A DNA stretch of 6,239 nt from assembly GCA_045614825.1 (NCBI GenBank), contig JAZLDO010000073.1:1-6239 (forward strand). Direction: 5' to 3'. Origin of the DNA: Aphodosoma sp045614825. GTDB taxonomy: Bacteria; Bacteroidota; Bacteroidia; Bacteroidales; Paludibacteraceae. The notes under the pieces are model-generated. The model saw nothing but the letters and a program-made list of their open reading frames with translations. It was not told the DNA's origin and ran no database searches. The position numbers and the translations under genes are program-made. Shown piece by piece: positions 5,748-6,239 of this stretch. Numbering within the stretch: position 1 is the stretch's first letter; the number at the start of each line of letters is the position of its first letter.

Positions 5748-6239
5748 TTATCGACAAACTACTTGGTCTTTGAATTCAAGGTTGATAATTGAATACTTAT
5801 CCCAAGAATGATATTTTGGTAATACTTTTAAAAATTTATCTAATTTTTTAAGTTTGGCTTCGTAGCGATCTAACGAACCCATTTTAACTATAAAATCTCC
5901 GACTCGTGGCACTAACTCCACTTTGTTGTCGGGATAGACATATATTTGAGTGAAGGCAGAACGCCAACGACTTTCAGACTGCAAATATACAATAAAATCG
6001 TATAAGTTGGTTGTTGCAAAGTCAAAATTTACATTTCCTGTTACAACAGGCACGTATGCCGAGAATTTGATTGAGGTGGACATGCGTTTGCGCTCATTAT
6101 CTATATAATAACTTCTACCCTCTTCCATGACACGGAATATAGGCACACGCTGCGTAACTGCCACATTAACATCACCATTAGTAGCAAAATAGCATTTCAC
6201 ACTTTTTATCATGTTGAGGTTCATCAAACTTTTCTCCAT
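5748..6239 (-). CDS. ftsQ: Cell division protein FtsQ, C-terminal 163 residues (5' end outside window)
   Basis: FtsQ is a single-pass membrane protein whose extracytoplasmic part (POTRA plus beta domain) links early and late divisome proteins. The visible residues start within the POTRA domain (MIKSVKCYFATNGDVNVAVTQR, 10-31), with the characteristic VTQRVPIFRVM (28-38) and YYIDNE (45-50). The beta domain follows with LVPRVG (109-114), and the tail reads YSIINLEFKDQVVCR (149-163), typical of Bacteroidetes FtsQ. The N-terminal cytoplasmic stub and membrane helix are missing. The codon at 6239-6237 happens to be ATG, but a start there would remove the membrane anchor and half of POTRA, so it is almost certainly internal. 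Family members are roughly 240-290 residues, implying that about 80 or more lie outside. It precedes ftsA as in other dcw clusters. Confidence 0.92.
   Translation of the reverse strand: MEKSLMNLNMIKSVKCYFATNGDVNVAVTQRVPIFRVMEEGRSYYIDNERKRMSTSIKFSAYVPVVTGNVNFDFATTNLYDFIVYLQSESRWRSAFTQIYVYPDNKVELVPRVGDFIVKMGSLDRYEAKLKKLDKFLKVLPKYHSWDKYSIINLEFKDQVVCR

Overview
The window looks like a chromosome segment of an AT-rich member of the order Bacteroidales. Three things point there: the cell-division proteins have Bacteroidetes-type sequence (FtsZ with a GVGGGGGN nucleotide loop, FtsQ ending in a KDQVVC-like tail), the single clear promoter matches the Bacteroidetes consensus (TTTG, 20 bases, TAnnTTTG), and there is a secreted BspA-like leucine-rich-repeat protein. 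The genus cannot be named from this alone. Every supported gene lies on the minus strand, so transcription runs from high to low coordinates.

Positions 6239 down to 2480 hold the end of a division/cell-wall (dcw) cluster in its usual order: the C-terminal part of ftsQ (cut by the window edge), ftsA, ftsZ, then a yqeY/GatB-like gene. FtsQ is the membrane divisome scaffold, FtsA the actin-like membrane tether and FtsZ the tubulin-like ring protein. YqeY is a small helical protein related to the tRNA-binding tail of GatB. The gaps in this block hold repeats: TTTCAACTTTC-type inverted repeats between ftsQ and ftsA, and a GC-rich hairpin between ftsZ and yqeY. A strong terminator flanked by REP-like palindromes follows yqeY, and one palindrome overlaps the yqeY stop codon.

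Positions 2479 to 1660 contain no convincing protein gene but are not empty. A perfect Bacteroidetes promoter (2125-2156) faces left. About 270-300 bases downstream is a stem-loop followed by eight T (1811-1847). Together they define a candidate structured noncoding RNA of about 305 nt. Its 5' end carries an 11-nt segment that can pair either with a neighbouring segment or with a near-identical segment about 200 nt away, suggesting two alternative folds. This is the most interesting object in the window.

Positions 1659 to 1 encode the N-terminal 553 residues of a secreted BspA-like repeat protein that runs off the left edge without a stop codon. It has a signal peptide, a short N-terminal segment and about 17 LRR_5-type units, mostly 23 residues (69 bp). 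Near-identical DNA copies, including a perfect 90-bp duplication, indicate recent repeat shuffling.
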